Shown here in pieces: positions 11,201 to 23,785 of a stretch of 64,000 nt of DNA. Every line of letters starts with the position of its first letter. Position 1 is the stretch's first letter. The DNA is from Ecdyonurus torrentis (taxonomy: Eukaryota; Arthropoda; Insecta; Ephemeroptera; Heptageniidae), in assembly GCA_949318235.1 (NCBI GenBank), contig CASGGR010000020.1:62001-126000 (forward strand). The letters are read 5' to 3'. Made by a program: the position numbers and the translations under genes. The notes beneath the pieces are model-generated. The model was not told the DNA's origin. It worked only from the letters and a program-made list of their open reading frames with translations, and searched no databases.

Positions 11201-11978
11201 ACAATTTTAGTTTTCACTCATCATGTAGCCAAACCAAGTCATAAAACAAAGTTTCTATTTCAAGAACCAAATGTTATTGAATGATAAAAATCATACTTTT
11301 TACACGAATAAAACTAGTTTTGATGATTTCTCAAAAACTAAGAATGCTACAGACATCAAATTTAACCCAAAACATAGCTTCTTCAATTGTCTACAAAAAA
11401 GATGTCTTGAACTTTTTTGCTCCGACGCATACTTTTTGGGTTATTGACAATTTTAGTTTTCACTCATCATGTAGCCAAACCAAGTCATAAAACAAAGTTT
11501 CTATTTCAAGAACCAAATGTTATTGAATGATAAAAATCATACTTTTTACACGAATAAAACTAGTTTTGATGATTTCTTAAATACTAAGAATGCTACAGAC
11601 ATCCAATTTGATTAAAAACATAGCTTTTTCAATTCTCTACAAAAAAGATGTCGTGAACTTTTTTGCTTCGACGCATACTTTTTGAGTTATTGACAATTTT
11701 AGTTTTCACTCATCATGTAGCCAAACCAAGTCATAAAACAAAGTTTCTATTTCAAGAACCAAATGTTATTGAATGATAAAAATTATACTTTTTACACGAA
11801 TAAAACTAGTTTTGATGATTTCTCAAAAACTAAGAATGCTACAGACATCTTATTTAACTCAAAACATAGCTTTTTTAATTCTCTACAAAAAAGATGTCTT
11901 GAACTTTTTTGCTCCGACGCATACTTTTTGGGTTATTGACAATTTTAGTTTTCACTCATCATGTAGCCAAACCTAGTC
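8289..11978 (+). repeat. HOR unit 4, 15 monomers (3690 bp)
   Basis: The order is F-C-A-C-A-B-A-B-C2-A-C/B-C2-G-D-E. It equals the 17-monomer unit except that C-A-B (monomers 11 to 13) is replaced by one hybrid monomer at 10749. The front of that monomer is C, and its back has the CTCCG, GGGT and following TTG of B. Exactly two monomers (492 bp) have been lost. Confidence 0.9.
10749..10994 (+). repeat. Hybrid monomer C/B: junction of a two-monomer loss
   Basis: The front is TTG-start type C. The back has CTCCG and GGGT and leads to a TTG-start C2, as after B. The 17-monomer unit has C-A-B at this place. The switch maps to about monomer positions 173-182, because GAAC is still C-like. Confidence 0.8.
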
Positions 11979-14900
11979 ATGAAACAAAGTTTCTATTTCA
12001 AGAACCAAATGTTATTGAATGATAAAAATCATACTTTTTACACGATTAAAACTAGTTTTGATGATTTCTTAAAAACTAAGAATGCTACAGTCACTAAATT
12101 TAACTCATTACATAGCTTTTTTAATTCTCTACAAAAAAGATGTCTTGAAGTTTTTTGCTCCGACGCATACTTTTTGGGTTATTGACAATTTTAGTTTTCA
12201 CTCATCATGTAGCCAAACCAAGTCATGAAACAAAGTTTCTATTTCAAGAACCAAATGTTATTGAATGATAAAAATCATACTTTTTACACGATTAAAACTA
12301 GTTTTGATGATTTCTCAAATACTAAGAATGCTACAGACATCCAATTTGATTAAAAACATAGCTTTTTCAATTCTCTACAAAAAAGATGTCTTGAACTTTT
12401 TTGCTTCGACGCATACTTTTTGAGTTATTGACAATTTTAGTTTTCACTCATCATGTAGCCAAACCAAGTCATGAAACAAAGTTTCTATTTCAAGAACCAA
12501 ATGTTATTGAATGATAAAAATCATACTTTTTACACGAATAAAACTAGTTTTGATGATTTCTCAAAAACTAAGAATGCTACAGACATCAAATTTGACTCAA
12601 AACATAGCTTCTTCAATTGTCTACAAAAAAGATGTCTTGAACTGTTTTGCTCCGACGCATACTTTTTGGGTTATTGACAATTTTAGTTTTCACTCATCAT
12701 GTAGCCAAACCAAGTCTTGAAACAAAGTTTCTATTTCAAGAACCAAATGTTATTGAATGATAAAAATCATACTTTTTACACGATTAAAACTAGTTTTGAT
12801 GATTTCTCAAATACTAAGAATGCTACAGACATCCAATTTGATTAAAAACATAGCTTTTTCAATTCTCTACAAAAAAGATGTCTTGAACTTTTTTGCTTCG
12901 ACGCATACTTTTTGAGTTATTGACAATTTTAGTTTTCACTCATCATGTAGCCAAACCAAGTCATGAAACAAAGTTTCTATTTCAAGAACCAAATGTTATT
13001 GAATGATAAAAATCATACTTTTTACACGAATAAAACTAGTTTTGATGATTTCTCAAAAACTAAGAATGCTACAGACATCAAATTTGACTCAAAACATAGC
13101 TTCTTCAATTGTCTACAAAAAAGATGTCTTGAACTTTTTTGCTCCGACGCATACTTTTTGGGTTATTGACAATTTTAGTTTTCACTCATCATGTAGCCAA
13201 ACCAAGTCATGAAACAAAGTTTCTATTTCAAGAACCAAATGTTATTGAATGATAAAAATCATACTTTTTACACGAATAAAACTAGTTTTGATGATTTCTC
13301 AAAAACTAAGAATGCTACAGACATCAAATTTTACTCAAAACATAGCTTTTTTAATTCTCTACAAAAAAGATGTCTTGAAGTTTTTTGCTCCGACGCATAC
13401 TTTTTGGGTTATTGACAATTTTAGTTTTCACTCATCATGTAGCCAAACCAAGTCTTGAAACAAAGTTTCTATTTCAAGAACCAAATGTTATTGAATGATA
13501 AAAATCATACTTTTTACACGAATAAAACTAGTTTTGATGATTTCTCAAAAACTAAGAATGCTACAGACATCAAATTTGACTCAAAACATAGCTTCTTCAA
13601 TTGTCTACAAAAAAGATGTCTTGAACTTTTTTGCTCCGACGCATACTTTTTGGGTTATTGACAATTTTAGTTTTCACTCATCATGTAGCCAAACCAAGTC
13701 ATGAAACAAAGTTTCTATTTCAAGAACCAAATGTTATTGAATGATAAAAATCATACTTTTTACACGAATAAAACTAGTTTTGATGATTTCTCAAAAACTA
13801 AGAATGCTACAGACATCAAATTTTACTCAAAACATAGCTTTTTTAATTCTCTACAAAAAAGATGTCTTGAAGTTTTTTGCTCCGACGCATACTTTTTGGG
13901 TTATTGACAATTTTAGTTTTCACTCATCATGTAGCCAAACCAAGTCTTGAAACAAAGTTTCTATTTCAAGAACCAAATGTTATTGAATGATAAAAATCAT
14001 ACTTTTTACACGATTAAAACTAGTTTTGATGATTTCTCAAATACTAAGAATGCTACAGACATCCAATTTAATTAAAATCATAGCTTTTTCAATTCTCTAC
14101 AAAAAAGATGTCTTGAACTTTTTTGCTTCGACGCATACTTTTTGAGTTATTGACAATTTTAGTTTTCACTCATCATGTAGCCAAACCAAGTCATAAAACA
14201 AAGTTTCTATTTCAAGAACCAAATGTTATTGAATGATAAAAATCATACTTTTTACACGAATAAAACTAGTTTTGATGATTTCTCAAAAACTAAGAATGCT
14301 ACAGACATCAAATTTGACTCAAAACATAGCTTCTTCAATTGTCTACAAAAAAGATGTCTTGAACTGTTTTGCTCCGACGCATACTTTTTGGGTTATTGAC
14401 AATTTTAGTTTTCACTCATCATGTAGCCAAACCAAGTCTTGAAACAAAGTTTCTATTTCAAGAACCAAATGTTATTGAATGATAAAAATCATACTTTTTA
14501 CACGATTAAAACTAGTTTTGATGATTTCTCAAATACTAAGAATGCTACAGACATCCAATTTGATTAAAAACATAGCTTTTTCAATTCTCTACAAAAAAGA
14601 TGTCTTGAACTTTTTTGCTTCGACGCATACTTTTTGAGTTATTGACAATTTTAGTTTTCACTCATCATGTAGCCAAACCAAGTCATGAAACAAAGTTTCT
14701 ATTTCAAGAACCAAATGTTATTGAATGATAAAAATCATACTTTTTACACGAATAAAACTAGTTTTGATGATTTCTCAAAAACTAAGAATGCTACAGACAT
14801 CAAATTTGACTCAAAACATAGCTTCTTCAATTGTCTACAAAAAAGATGTCTTGAACTTTTTTGCTCCGACGCATACTTTTTGGGTTATTGACAATTTTAG

Positions 14901-16160
14901 TTTTCACTCATCATGTAGCCAAACCAAGTCATGAAACAAAGTTTCTATTTCAAGAACCAAATGTTATTGAATGATAAAAATCATACTTTTTACACGAATA
15001 AAACTAGTTTTGATGATTTCTCAAAAACTAAGAATGCTACAGACATCAAATTTTACTCAAAACATAGCTTTTTTAATTCTCTACAAAAAAGATGTCTTGA
15101 AGTTTTTTGCTCCGACGCATACTTTTTGGGTTATTGACAATTTTAGTTTTCACTCATCATGTAGCCAAACCAAGTCTTGAAACAAAGTTTCTATTTCAAG
15201 AACCAAATGTTATTGAATGATAAAAATCATACTTTTTACACGATTAAAACTAGTTTTGATGATTTCTCAAATACTAAGAATGCTACAGACATCCAATTTA
15301 ATTAAAATCATAGCTTTTTCAATTCTCTACAAAAAAGATGTCTTGAACTTTTTTGCTTCGACGCATACTTTTTGAGTTATTGACAATTTTAGTTTTCACT
15401 CATCATGTAGCCAAACCAAGTCATAAAACAAAGTTTCTATTTCAAGAACCAAATGTTATTGAATGATAAAAATCATACTTTTTACACGAATAAAACTAGT
15501 TTTGATGATTTCTCAAAAACTAAGAATGCTACAGACATCAAATTTAACCCAAAACATAGCTTCTTCAATTGTCTACAAAAAAGATGTCTTGAACTTTTTT
15601 GCTCCGACGCATACTTTTTGGGTTATTGACAATTTTAGTTTTCACTCATCATGTAGCCAAACCAAGTCATAAAACAAAGTTTCTATTTCAAGAACCAAAT
15701 GTTATTGAATGATAAAAATCATACTTTTTACACGAATAAAACTAGTTTTGATGATTTCTTAAATACTAAGAATGCTACAGACATCCAATTTGATTAAAAA
15801 CATAGCTTTTTCAATTCTCTACAAAAAAGATGTCGTGAACTTTTTTGCTTCGACGCATACTTTTTGAGTTATTGACAATTTTAGTTTTCACTCATCATGT
15901 AGCCAAACCAAGTCATAAAACAAAGTTTCTATTTCAAGAACCAAATGTTATTGAATGATAAAAATTATACTTTTTACACGAATAAAACTAGTTTTGATGA
16001 TTTCTCAAAAACTAAGAATGCTACAGACATCTTATTTAACTCAAAACATAGCTTTTTTAATTCTCTACAAAAAAGATGTCTTGAACTTTTTTGCTCCGAC
16101 GCATACTTTTTGGGTTATTGACAATTTTAGTTTTCACTCATCATGTAGCCAAACCTAGTC
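11979..16160 (+). repeat. HOR unit 5, 17 monomers (4182 bp), complete copy
   Basis: The order is F-C-A-C-A-B-A-B-C2-A-C-A-B-C2-G-D-E. This is the only complete 17-monomer unit in the window and the best reference for domain 1. It lies 49 monomers after unit 1, whose order it repeats. Confidence 0.92.
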
Positions 16161-18374
16161 ATGAAACAAAGTTTCTATTTCAAGAACCAAATGTTATTGA
16201 ATGATAAAAATCATACTTTTTACACGATTAAAACTAGTTTTGATGATTTCTTAAAAACTAAGAATGCTACAGTCACTAAATTTAACTCATTACATAGATT
16301 TTTTAATTCTCTACAAAAAAGATGTCTTGAAGTTTTTTGCTCCGACGCATACTTTTTGGGTTATTGACAATTTTAGTTTTCACTCATCATGTAGCCAAAC
16401 CAAGTCATGAAACAAAGTTTCTATTTCAAGAACCAAATGTTATTGAATGATAAAAATCATACTTTTTACACGATTAAAACTAGTTTTGATGATTTCTCAA
16501 ATACTAAGAATGCTACAGACATTTAATTTGATTAAAAACATAGCTTTTTCAATTCTCTACAAAAAAGATGTCTTGAACTTTTTTGCTTCGACGCATACTT
16601 TTTGAGTTATTGACAATTTTAGTTTTCACTCATCATGTAGCCAAACCAAGTCATGAAACAAAGTTTCTATTTCAAGAACCAAATGTTATTGAATGATAAA
16701 AATCATACTTTTTACACGAATAAAACTAGTTTTGATGATTTCTCAAAAACTAAGAATGCTACAGACATCAAATTTGACTCAAAACATAGCTTCTTCAATT
16801 GTCTACAAAAAAGATGTCTTGAACTTTTTTGCTCCGACGCATACTTTTTGGGTTATTGACAATTTTAGTTTTCACTCATCATGTAGCCAAACCAAGTCTT
16901 GAAACAAAGTTTCTATTTCAAGAACCAAATGTTATTGAATGATAAAAATCATACTTTTTACACGATTAAAACTAGTTTTGATGATTTCTCAAATACTAAG
17001 AATGCTACAGACATCCAATTTGATTAAAAACATAGCTTTTTCAATTCTCTACAAAAAAGATGTCTTGAACTTTTTTGCTTCGACGCATACTTTTTGAGTT
17101 ATTGACAATTTTAGTTTTCACTCATCATGTAGCCAAACCAAGTCATGAAACAAAGTTTCTATTTCAAGAACCAAATGTTATTGAATGATAAAAATCATAC
17201 TTTTTACACGAATAAAACTAGTTTTGATGATTTCTCAAAAACTAAGAATGCTACAGACATCAAATTTGACTCAAAACATAGCTTCTTCAATTGTCTACAA
17301 AAAAGATGTCTTGAAGTTTTTTGCTCCGACGCATACTTTTTGGGTTATTGACAATTTTAGTTTTCACTCATCATGTAGCCAAACCAAGTCATGAAACAAA
17401 GTTTCTATTTCAAGAACCAAATGTTATTGAATGATAAAAATCATACTTTTTACACGAATAAAACTAGTTTTGATGATTTCTCAAAAACTAAGAATGCTAC
17501 AGACATCAAATTTTACTCAAAACATAGCTTTTTTAATTCTCTACAAAAAAGATGTCTTGAAGTTTTTTGCTCCGACGCATACTTTTTGGGTTATTGACAA
17601 TTTTAGTTTTCACTCATCATGTAGCCAAACCAAGTCTTGAAACAAAGTTTCTATTTCAAGAACCAAATGTTATTGAATGATAAAAATCATACTTTTTACA
17701 CGATTAAAACTAGTTTTGATGATTTCTCAAATACTAAGAATGCTACAGACATCCAATTTGATTAAAAACATAGCTTTTTCAATTCTCTACAAAAAAGATG
17801 TCTTGAACTTTTTTGCTTCGACGCATACTTTTTGAGTTATTGACAATTTTAGTTTTCACTCATCATGTAGCCAAACCAAGTCATAAAACAAAGTTTCTAT
17901 TTCAAGAACCAAATGTTATTGAATGATAAAAATCATACTTTTTACACGAATAAAACTAGTTTTGATGATTTCTCAAAAACTAAGAATGCTACAGACATCA
18001 AATTTAACCCAAAACATAGCTTCTTCAATTGTCTACAAAAAAGATGTCTTGAACTTTTTTGCTCCGACGCATACTTTTTGGGTTATTGACAATTTTAGTT
18101 TTCACTCATCATGTAGCCAAACCAAGTCATAAAACAAAGTTTCTATTTCAAGAACCAAATGTTATTGAATGATAAAAATTATACTTTTTACACGAATAAA
18201 ACTAGTTTTGATGATTTCTCAAAAACTAAGAATGCTACAGGCATCTTATTTAACTCAAAACATAGCTTTTTTAATTCTCTACAAAAAAGATGTCTTGAAC
18301 TTTTTTGCTCCGACGCATACTTTTTGGGTTATTGACAATTTTAGTTTTCACTCATCATGTAGCCAAACCTAGTC
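16161..18374 (+). repeat. HOR unit 6, 9 monomers (2214 bp)
   Basis: The order is F-C-A-C-A(GAAG)-B-C-G-E, as in unit 3. Private differences from unit 3 include CATAGATTTT in the F monomer, ACATTTAATTTG in the following C monomer (near 16520), and GAACTT rather than GAACTG in the first A. These substitutions could tag this unit in reads. Confidence 0.88.
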
Positions 18375-21326
18375 ATGAAACAAAGTTTCTATTTCAAGAA
18401 CCAAATGTTATTGAATGATAAAAATCATACTTTTTACACGATTAAAACTAGTTTTGATGATTTCTTAAAAACTAAGAATGCTACAGTCACTAAATTTAAC
18501 TCATTACATAGCTTTTTTAATTCTCTACAAAAAAGATGTCTTGAAGTTTTTTGCTCCGACGCATACTTTTTGGGTTATTGACAATTTTAGTTTTCACTCA
18601 TCATGTAGCCAAACCAAGTCATGAAACAAAGTTTCTATTTCAAGAACCAAATGTTATTGAATGATAAAAATCATACTTTTTACACGATTAAAACTAGTTT
18701 TGATGATTTCTCAAATACTAAGAATGCTACAGACATCCAATTTGATTAAAAACATAGCTTTTTCAATTCTCTACAAAAAAGATGTCTTGAACTTTTTTGC
18801 TTCGACGCATACTTTTTGAGTTATTGACAATTTTAGTTTTCACTCATCATGTAGCCAAACCAAGTCATGAAACAAAGTTTCTATTTCAAGAACCAAATGT
18901 TATTGAATGATAAAAATCATACTTTTTACACGAATAAAACTAGTTTTGATGATTTCTCAAAAACTAAGAATGCTACAGACATCAAATTTGACTCAAAACA
19001 TAGCTTCTTCAATTGTCTACAAAAAAGATGTCTTGAACTGTTTTGCTCCGACGCATACTTTTTGGGTTATTGACAATTTTAGTTTTCACTCATCATGTAG
19101 CCAAACCAAGTCTTGAAACAAAGTTTCTATTTCAAGAACCAAATGTTATTGAATGATAAAAATCATACTTTTTACACGATTAAAACTAGTTTTGATGATT
19201 TCTCAAATACTAAGAATGCTACAGACATCCAATTTGATTAAAAACATAGCTTTTTCAATTCTCTACAAAAAAGATGTCTTGAACTTTTTTGCTTCGACGC
19301 ATACTTTTTGAGTTATTGACAATTTTAGTTTTCACTCATCATGTAGCCAAACCAAGTCATGAAACAAAGTTTCTATTTCAAGAACCAAATGTTATTGAAT
19401 GATAAAAATCATACTTTTTACACGAATAAAACTAGTTTTGATGATTTCTCAAAAACTAAGAATGCTACAGACATCAAATTTGACTCAAAACATAGCTTCT
19501 TCAATTGTCTACAAAAAAGATGTCTTGAACTGTTTTGCTCCGACGCATACTTTTTGGGTTATTGACAATTTTAGTTTTCACTCATCATGTAGCCAAACCA
19601 AGTCTTGAAACAAAGTTTCTATTTCAAGAACCAAATGTTATTGAATGATAAAAATCATACTTTTTACACGATTAAAACTAGTTTTGATGATTTCTCAAAT
19701 ACTAAGAATGCTACAGACATCCAATTTGATTAAAAACATAGCTTTTTCAATTCTCTACAAAAAAGATGTCTTGAACTTTTTTGCTTCGACGCATACTTTT
19801 TGAGTTATTGACAATTTTAGTTTTCACTCATCATGTAGCCAAACCAAGTCATGAAACAAAGTTTCTATTTCAAGAACCAAATGTTATTGAATGATAAAAA
19901 TCATACTTTTTACACGAATAAAACTAGTTTTGATGATTTCTCAAAAACTAAGAATGCTACAGACATCAAATTTGACTCAAAACATAGCTTCTTCAATTGT
20001 CTACAAAAAAGATGTCTTGAACTTTTTTGCTCCGACGCATACTTTTTGGGTTATTGACAATTTTAGTTTTCACTCATCATGTAGCCAAACCAAGTCATGA
20101 AACAAAGTTTCTATTTCAAGAACCAAATGTTATTGAATGATAAAAATCATACTTTTTACACGAATAAAACTAGTTTTGATGATTTCTCAAAAACTAAGAA
20201 TGCTACAGACATCAAATTTTACTCAAAACATAGCTTTTTTAATTCTCTACAAAAAAGATGTCTTGAAGTTTTTTGCTCCGACGCATACTTTTTGGGTTAT
20301 TGACAATTTTAGTTTTCACTCATCATGTAGCCAAACCAAGTCTTGAAACAAAGTTTCTATTTCAAGAACCAAATGTTATTGAATGATAAAAATCATACTT
20401 TTTACACGATTAAAACTAGTTTTGATGATTTCTCAAATACTAAGAATGCTACAGACATCCAATTTAATTAAAATCATAGCTTTTTCAATTCTCTACAAAA
20501 AAGATGTCTTGAACTTTTTTGCTTCGACGCATACTTTTTGAGTTATTGACAATTTTAGTTTTCACTCATCATGTAGCCAAACCAAGTCATAAAACAAAGT
20601 TTCTATTTCAAGAACCAAATGTTATTGAATGATAAAAATCATACTTTTTACACGAATAAAACTAGTTTTGATGATTTCTCAAAAACTAAGAATGCTACAG
20701 ACATCAAATTTAACCCAAAACATAGCTTCTTCAATTGTCTACAAAAAAGATGTCTTGAACTTTTTTGCTCCGACGCATACTTTTTGGGTTATTGACAATT
20801 TTAGTTTTCACTCATCATGTAGCCAAACCAAGTCATAAAACAAAGTTTCTATTTCAAGAACCAAATGTTATTGAATGATAAAAATCATACTTTTTACACG
20901 AATAAAACTAGTTTTGATGATTTCTTAAATACTAAGAATGCTACAGACATCCAATTTGATTAAAAACATAGCTTTTTCAATTCTCTACAAAAAAGATGTC
21001 GTGAACTTTTTTGCTTCGACGCATACTTTTTGAGTTATTGACAATTTTAGTTTTCACTCATCATGTAGCCAAACCAAGTCATAAAACAAAGTTTCTATTT
21101 CAAGAACCAAATGTTATTGAATGATAAAAATTATACTTTTTACACGAATAAAACTAGTTTTGATGATTTCTCAAAAACTAAGAATGCTACAGACATCTTA
21201 TTTAACTCAAAACATAGCTTTTTTAATTCTCTACAAAAAAGATGTCTTGAACTTTTTTGCTCCGACGCATACTTTTTGGGTTATTGACAATTTTAGTTTT
21301 CACTCATCATGTAGCCAAACCTAGTC
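18375..21326 (+). repeat. HOR unit 7, 12 monomers (2952 bp)
   Basis: The order is F-C-A-C-A-C-A-B-C2-G-D-E, with both of the first two A monomers of the GAACTG form. This equals the 17-monomer unit with the five-monomer stretch A-B-A-B-C2 removed (1230 bp). It is the last unit before domain 2. Confidence 0.88.
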
Positions 21327-21572
21327 ATGAAACAAAGTTTCTATTTCAAGAACCAAATGTTATTGAATGATAAAAATCATACTTTTTACACGATTAAAAC
21401 TAGTTTTGATGATTTCTTAAAAACTTAGAATGCTACAGTCACTAAATTTAACTCATTACATAGCTTTTTTAATTCTCTACAAAAAAGATGTCTTGAAGTT
21501 TTTTGCTCCGACGCATACTTTTTGGGTTATTGACAATTTTAGTTTTCACTCATCATGTAGCCAAACCAAGTC
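21327..21572 (+). repeat. Exemplar monomer, type F2
   Basis: This is F with one extra change, AAACTTAGAATG. All five copies of F2 are in domain 2 and each is followed by K, so the change marks one amplified lineage. Confidence 0.85.
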
Positions 21573-21818
21573 ATGAAACAAAGTTTCTATTTCAAGAACC
21601 AAATGTTATTGAATGATAAAAATCATACTTTTTACACGATTAAAACTAGTTTTGATGATTTCTCAAATACTAAGAATGCTACAGACATCCAATTTAACTC
21701 AAAACATAGCTTCTTCAATTGTCTACAAAAAAGATGTCTTGAACTTTTTTGCTCCGACGCATACTTTTTGGGTTATTGACAATTTTAGTTTTCACTCATC
21801 ATGTAGCCAAACCAAGTC
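21573..21818 (+). repeat. Exemplar monomer, type K (C front, A back hybrid)
   Basis: The front carries CGATT, CTCAAATAC and ATCCAATTTAACTC. The back carries CTTCTTCAATTGTC and CTCCG as in A. The switch lies inside the variable island, so K looks like a fixed recombinant that was then amplified. Confidence 0.8.
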
Positions 21819-22064
21819 ATGAAACAAAGTTTCTATTTCAAGAACCAAATGTTATTGAATGATAAAAATCATACTTTTTACACGAATAAAACTAGTTTTG
21901 ATGATTTCTTAAATACTAAGAATGCTACAGACATCCAATTTGATTAAAAACATAGCTTTTTCAATTCTCTACAAAAAAGATGTCTTGAACTTTTTTGCTT
22001 CGACGCATACTTTTTGAGTTATTGACAATTTTAGTTTTCACTCATCATGTAGCCAAACCAAGTC
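21819..22064 (+). repeat. Exemplar monomer, type N
   Basis: This is D-like, with CGAAT, CTTAAATAC and ATCCAATTTGATT, but with GTCTTGAAC instead of GTCGTGAAC. It occurs between K and H in domain 2. Confidence 0.8.
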
Positions 22065-22310
22065 ATAAAACAAAGTTTCTATTTCAAGAACCAAATGTTA
22101 TTGAATGATAAAAATCATACTTTTTACACGAATAAAACTAGTTTTGATGATTTCTCAAAAACTAAGAATGCTACAGTCACTAAATTTGACTCATAACATA
22201 GCTTTTTCAATTCTCTACAAAAAAGATGTCTTGAACTTTTTTGCTCCGACGCATACTTTTTGGGTTATTGACAATTTTAGTTTTCACTCATCATGTAGCC
22301 AAACCAAGAC
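22065..22310 (+). repeat. Exemplar monomer, type H
   Basis: Diagnostic features are ACAGTCACTAAATTTGAC, CATAACATAG and the CCAAGAC end. It is always followed by I or an I-fronted hybrid in this window. Confidence 0.85.
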
Positions 22311-22556
22311 ATGAAACAAAGTTTCTATTTCAAGAACCAAATGTTATTGAATGATAGAAATCATACTTTTTACACGAATAAAACTAGTTTTGATGATTTC
22401 TCAAAAACTAAGAATGCTACAGACATCCAATTAAACTCAAAACATAGCTTTTTTAATTCTCTACAAAAAAGAAATCTTAAACTTTTTTGCTCCGACGCAT
22501 ACTTTTTGGGTTATTGACAATTTTAGTTTTCACTCATCATGTAGCCAAACCTAGTC
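22311..22556 (+). repeat. Exemplar monomer, type I
   Basis: Diagnostic features are GATAGAAATCAT, ATCCAATTAAACTC and AAAGAAATCTTAAAC. The last replaces the usual GATGTCTTGAAC. The hairpin arms ATGAT and ATCAT are kept and only the loop changes. Confidence 0.86.
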
Positions 22557-22802
22557 ATGAAACAAAGTTTCTATTTCAAGAACCAAATGTTATTGAATGA
22601 TAAAAATCATACTTTTTACTCGAATAAAACTAGTTTTGATGATTTCTTAAAAACTAAGAATGCTACAGACATCCAAATTGATTAAAAACATAGCTTTTTA
22701 AATTCTCTACAAAAAAGATGTCTTGAACTTTTTTGCTCCGACGCATACTTTTTGGGTTATTGACAATTTTAGTTTTCACTCATCATGTAGCCAAACCAAG
22801 TC
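22557..22802 (+). repeat. Exemplar monomer, type J
   Basis: Diagnostic features are TTTTTACTCGAAT, CTTAAAAAC, ATCCAAATTGATT and CTTTTTAAATTCTC. Copies at 26492 and 30920 (J2) carry the CTTCG/GAGT back and lead to E instead of B2. Confidence 0.84.
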
Positions 22803-23294
22803 ATGAAACAAAGTTTCTATTTCAAGAACCAAATGTTATTGAATGATAAAAATCATACTTTTTACACGAATAAAACTAGTTATGATGATTTCTCAAAAAC
22901 TAAGAATGCTACAGACATCAAATTTTACTCAAAACATAGCTTTTTTAATTCTCTACAAAAAAGATGTCTTGAAGTTTTTTGCTCCGACGCATACTTTTTG
23001 GGTTATTGACAATTTTAGTTTTCACTCATCATGTAGCCAAACCAAGTCTTGAAACAAAGTTTCTATTTCAAGAACCAAATGTTATTGAATGATAAAAATC
23101 ATACTTTTTACACGATTAAAACTAGTTTTGATGATTTCTCAAATACTAAGAATGCTACAGACATCCAATTTGATTAAAAACATAGCTTTTTCAATTCTCT
23201 ACAAAAAAGATGTCTTGAACTTTTTTGCTTCGACGCATACTTTTTGAGTTATTGACAATTTTAGTTTTCACTCATCATGTAGCCAAACCAAGTC

Positions 23295-23540
23295 ATGAAA
23301 CAAAGTTTCTATTTCAAGAACCAAATGTTATTGAATGATAAAAATCATACTTTTTACACGAATAAAACTAGTTTTGATGATTTCTCAAAAACTAAGAATG
23401 CTACAGACATCAAATTTGATTAAAAACATAGCTTTTTCAATTCTCTACAAAAAAGATGTCGTGAACTTTTTTGCTTCGACGCATACTTTTTGAGTTATTG
23501 ACAATTTTAGTTTTCACTCATCATGTAGCCAAACCAAGTC
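23295..23540 (+). repeat. Exemplar monomer, type X
   Basis: The front is as in A (CGAAT, CTCAAAAAC, ATCAAATTTG). The back is as in D (GATTAAAAAC, GATGTCGTG, CTTCG, GAGT). In every occurrence it is directly followed by the 245-bp L. Confidence 0.84.
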
Positions 23541-23785
23541 ATAAAACAAAGTTTCTATTTCAAGAACCAATGTTATTGAATGATAAAAATTATACTTTTT
23601 ACACGAATAAAACTAGTTTTGATGATTTCTTAAAAACTAAGAATGCTACAGTCACTAAATTTAACTCATTACATAGCTTTTTTAATTCTCTACAAAAAAG
23701 ATGTCTTGAACTTTTTTGCTTCGACGCATACTTTTTGAGTTATTGACAATTTTAGTTTTCACTCATCATGTAGCCAAACCAAGTC
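23541..23785 (+). repeat. Type L monomer, 245 bp (copy 1 of 11)
   Basis: One A is missing in the run near 23570 (ACCAATG for ACCAAATG). The monomer has AAAATTATAC like E, ACAGTCACTAAATTTAAC like F, and a C-type CTTCG/GAGT back, so it is a three-part mosaic. The lost base joins two reading frames, giving a chance 91-codon ORF that starts in X. The other copies start at 33626, 36085, 41988, 49368, 51089, 54777, 55760, 58219, 59202 and 61661. Confidence 0.9.

Larger units (their letters stand above)
1..21326 (+). repeat. Array domain 1: seven F-to-E higher-order units
   Basis: This domain uses types A, B, C, C2, D, E, F and G, plus a few hybrids. Every monomer is exactly 246 bp, with no indel. 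F begins and E ends each unit; unit sizes are 17, 8, 9, 15, 17, 9 and 12 monomers. Types H, I, J, K, L, N, P, Q and X, common further right, are absent. The fixed length and small type set suggest recent homogenisation. Confidence 0.9.
21327..23785 (+). repeat. 10-monomer block F2-K-N-H-I-J-B2-C-X-L (2459 bp)
   Basis: The order is F2-K-N-H-I-J-B2-C-X-L, where B2 is a B monomer with TAGTTATG in place of TAGTTTTG. The last monomer is 245 bp. The same ten-monomer order, with the same length, recurs at 31412-33870, 10085 bp downstream. Confidence 0.88.

Noticed and set aside
23471..23746. 91-codon ORF spanning X and L monomers (also at 33556, 36015, 41918 and others)
   Set aside because: It exists only because the one-base deletion in L joins two otherwise separate frames. 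It has no ORF-like conservation apart from the repeat itself.
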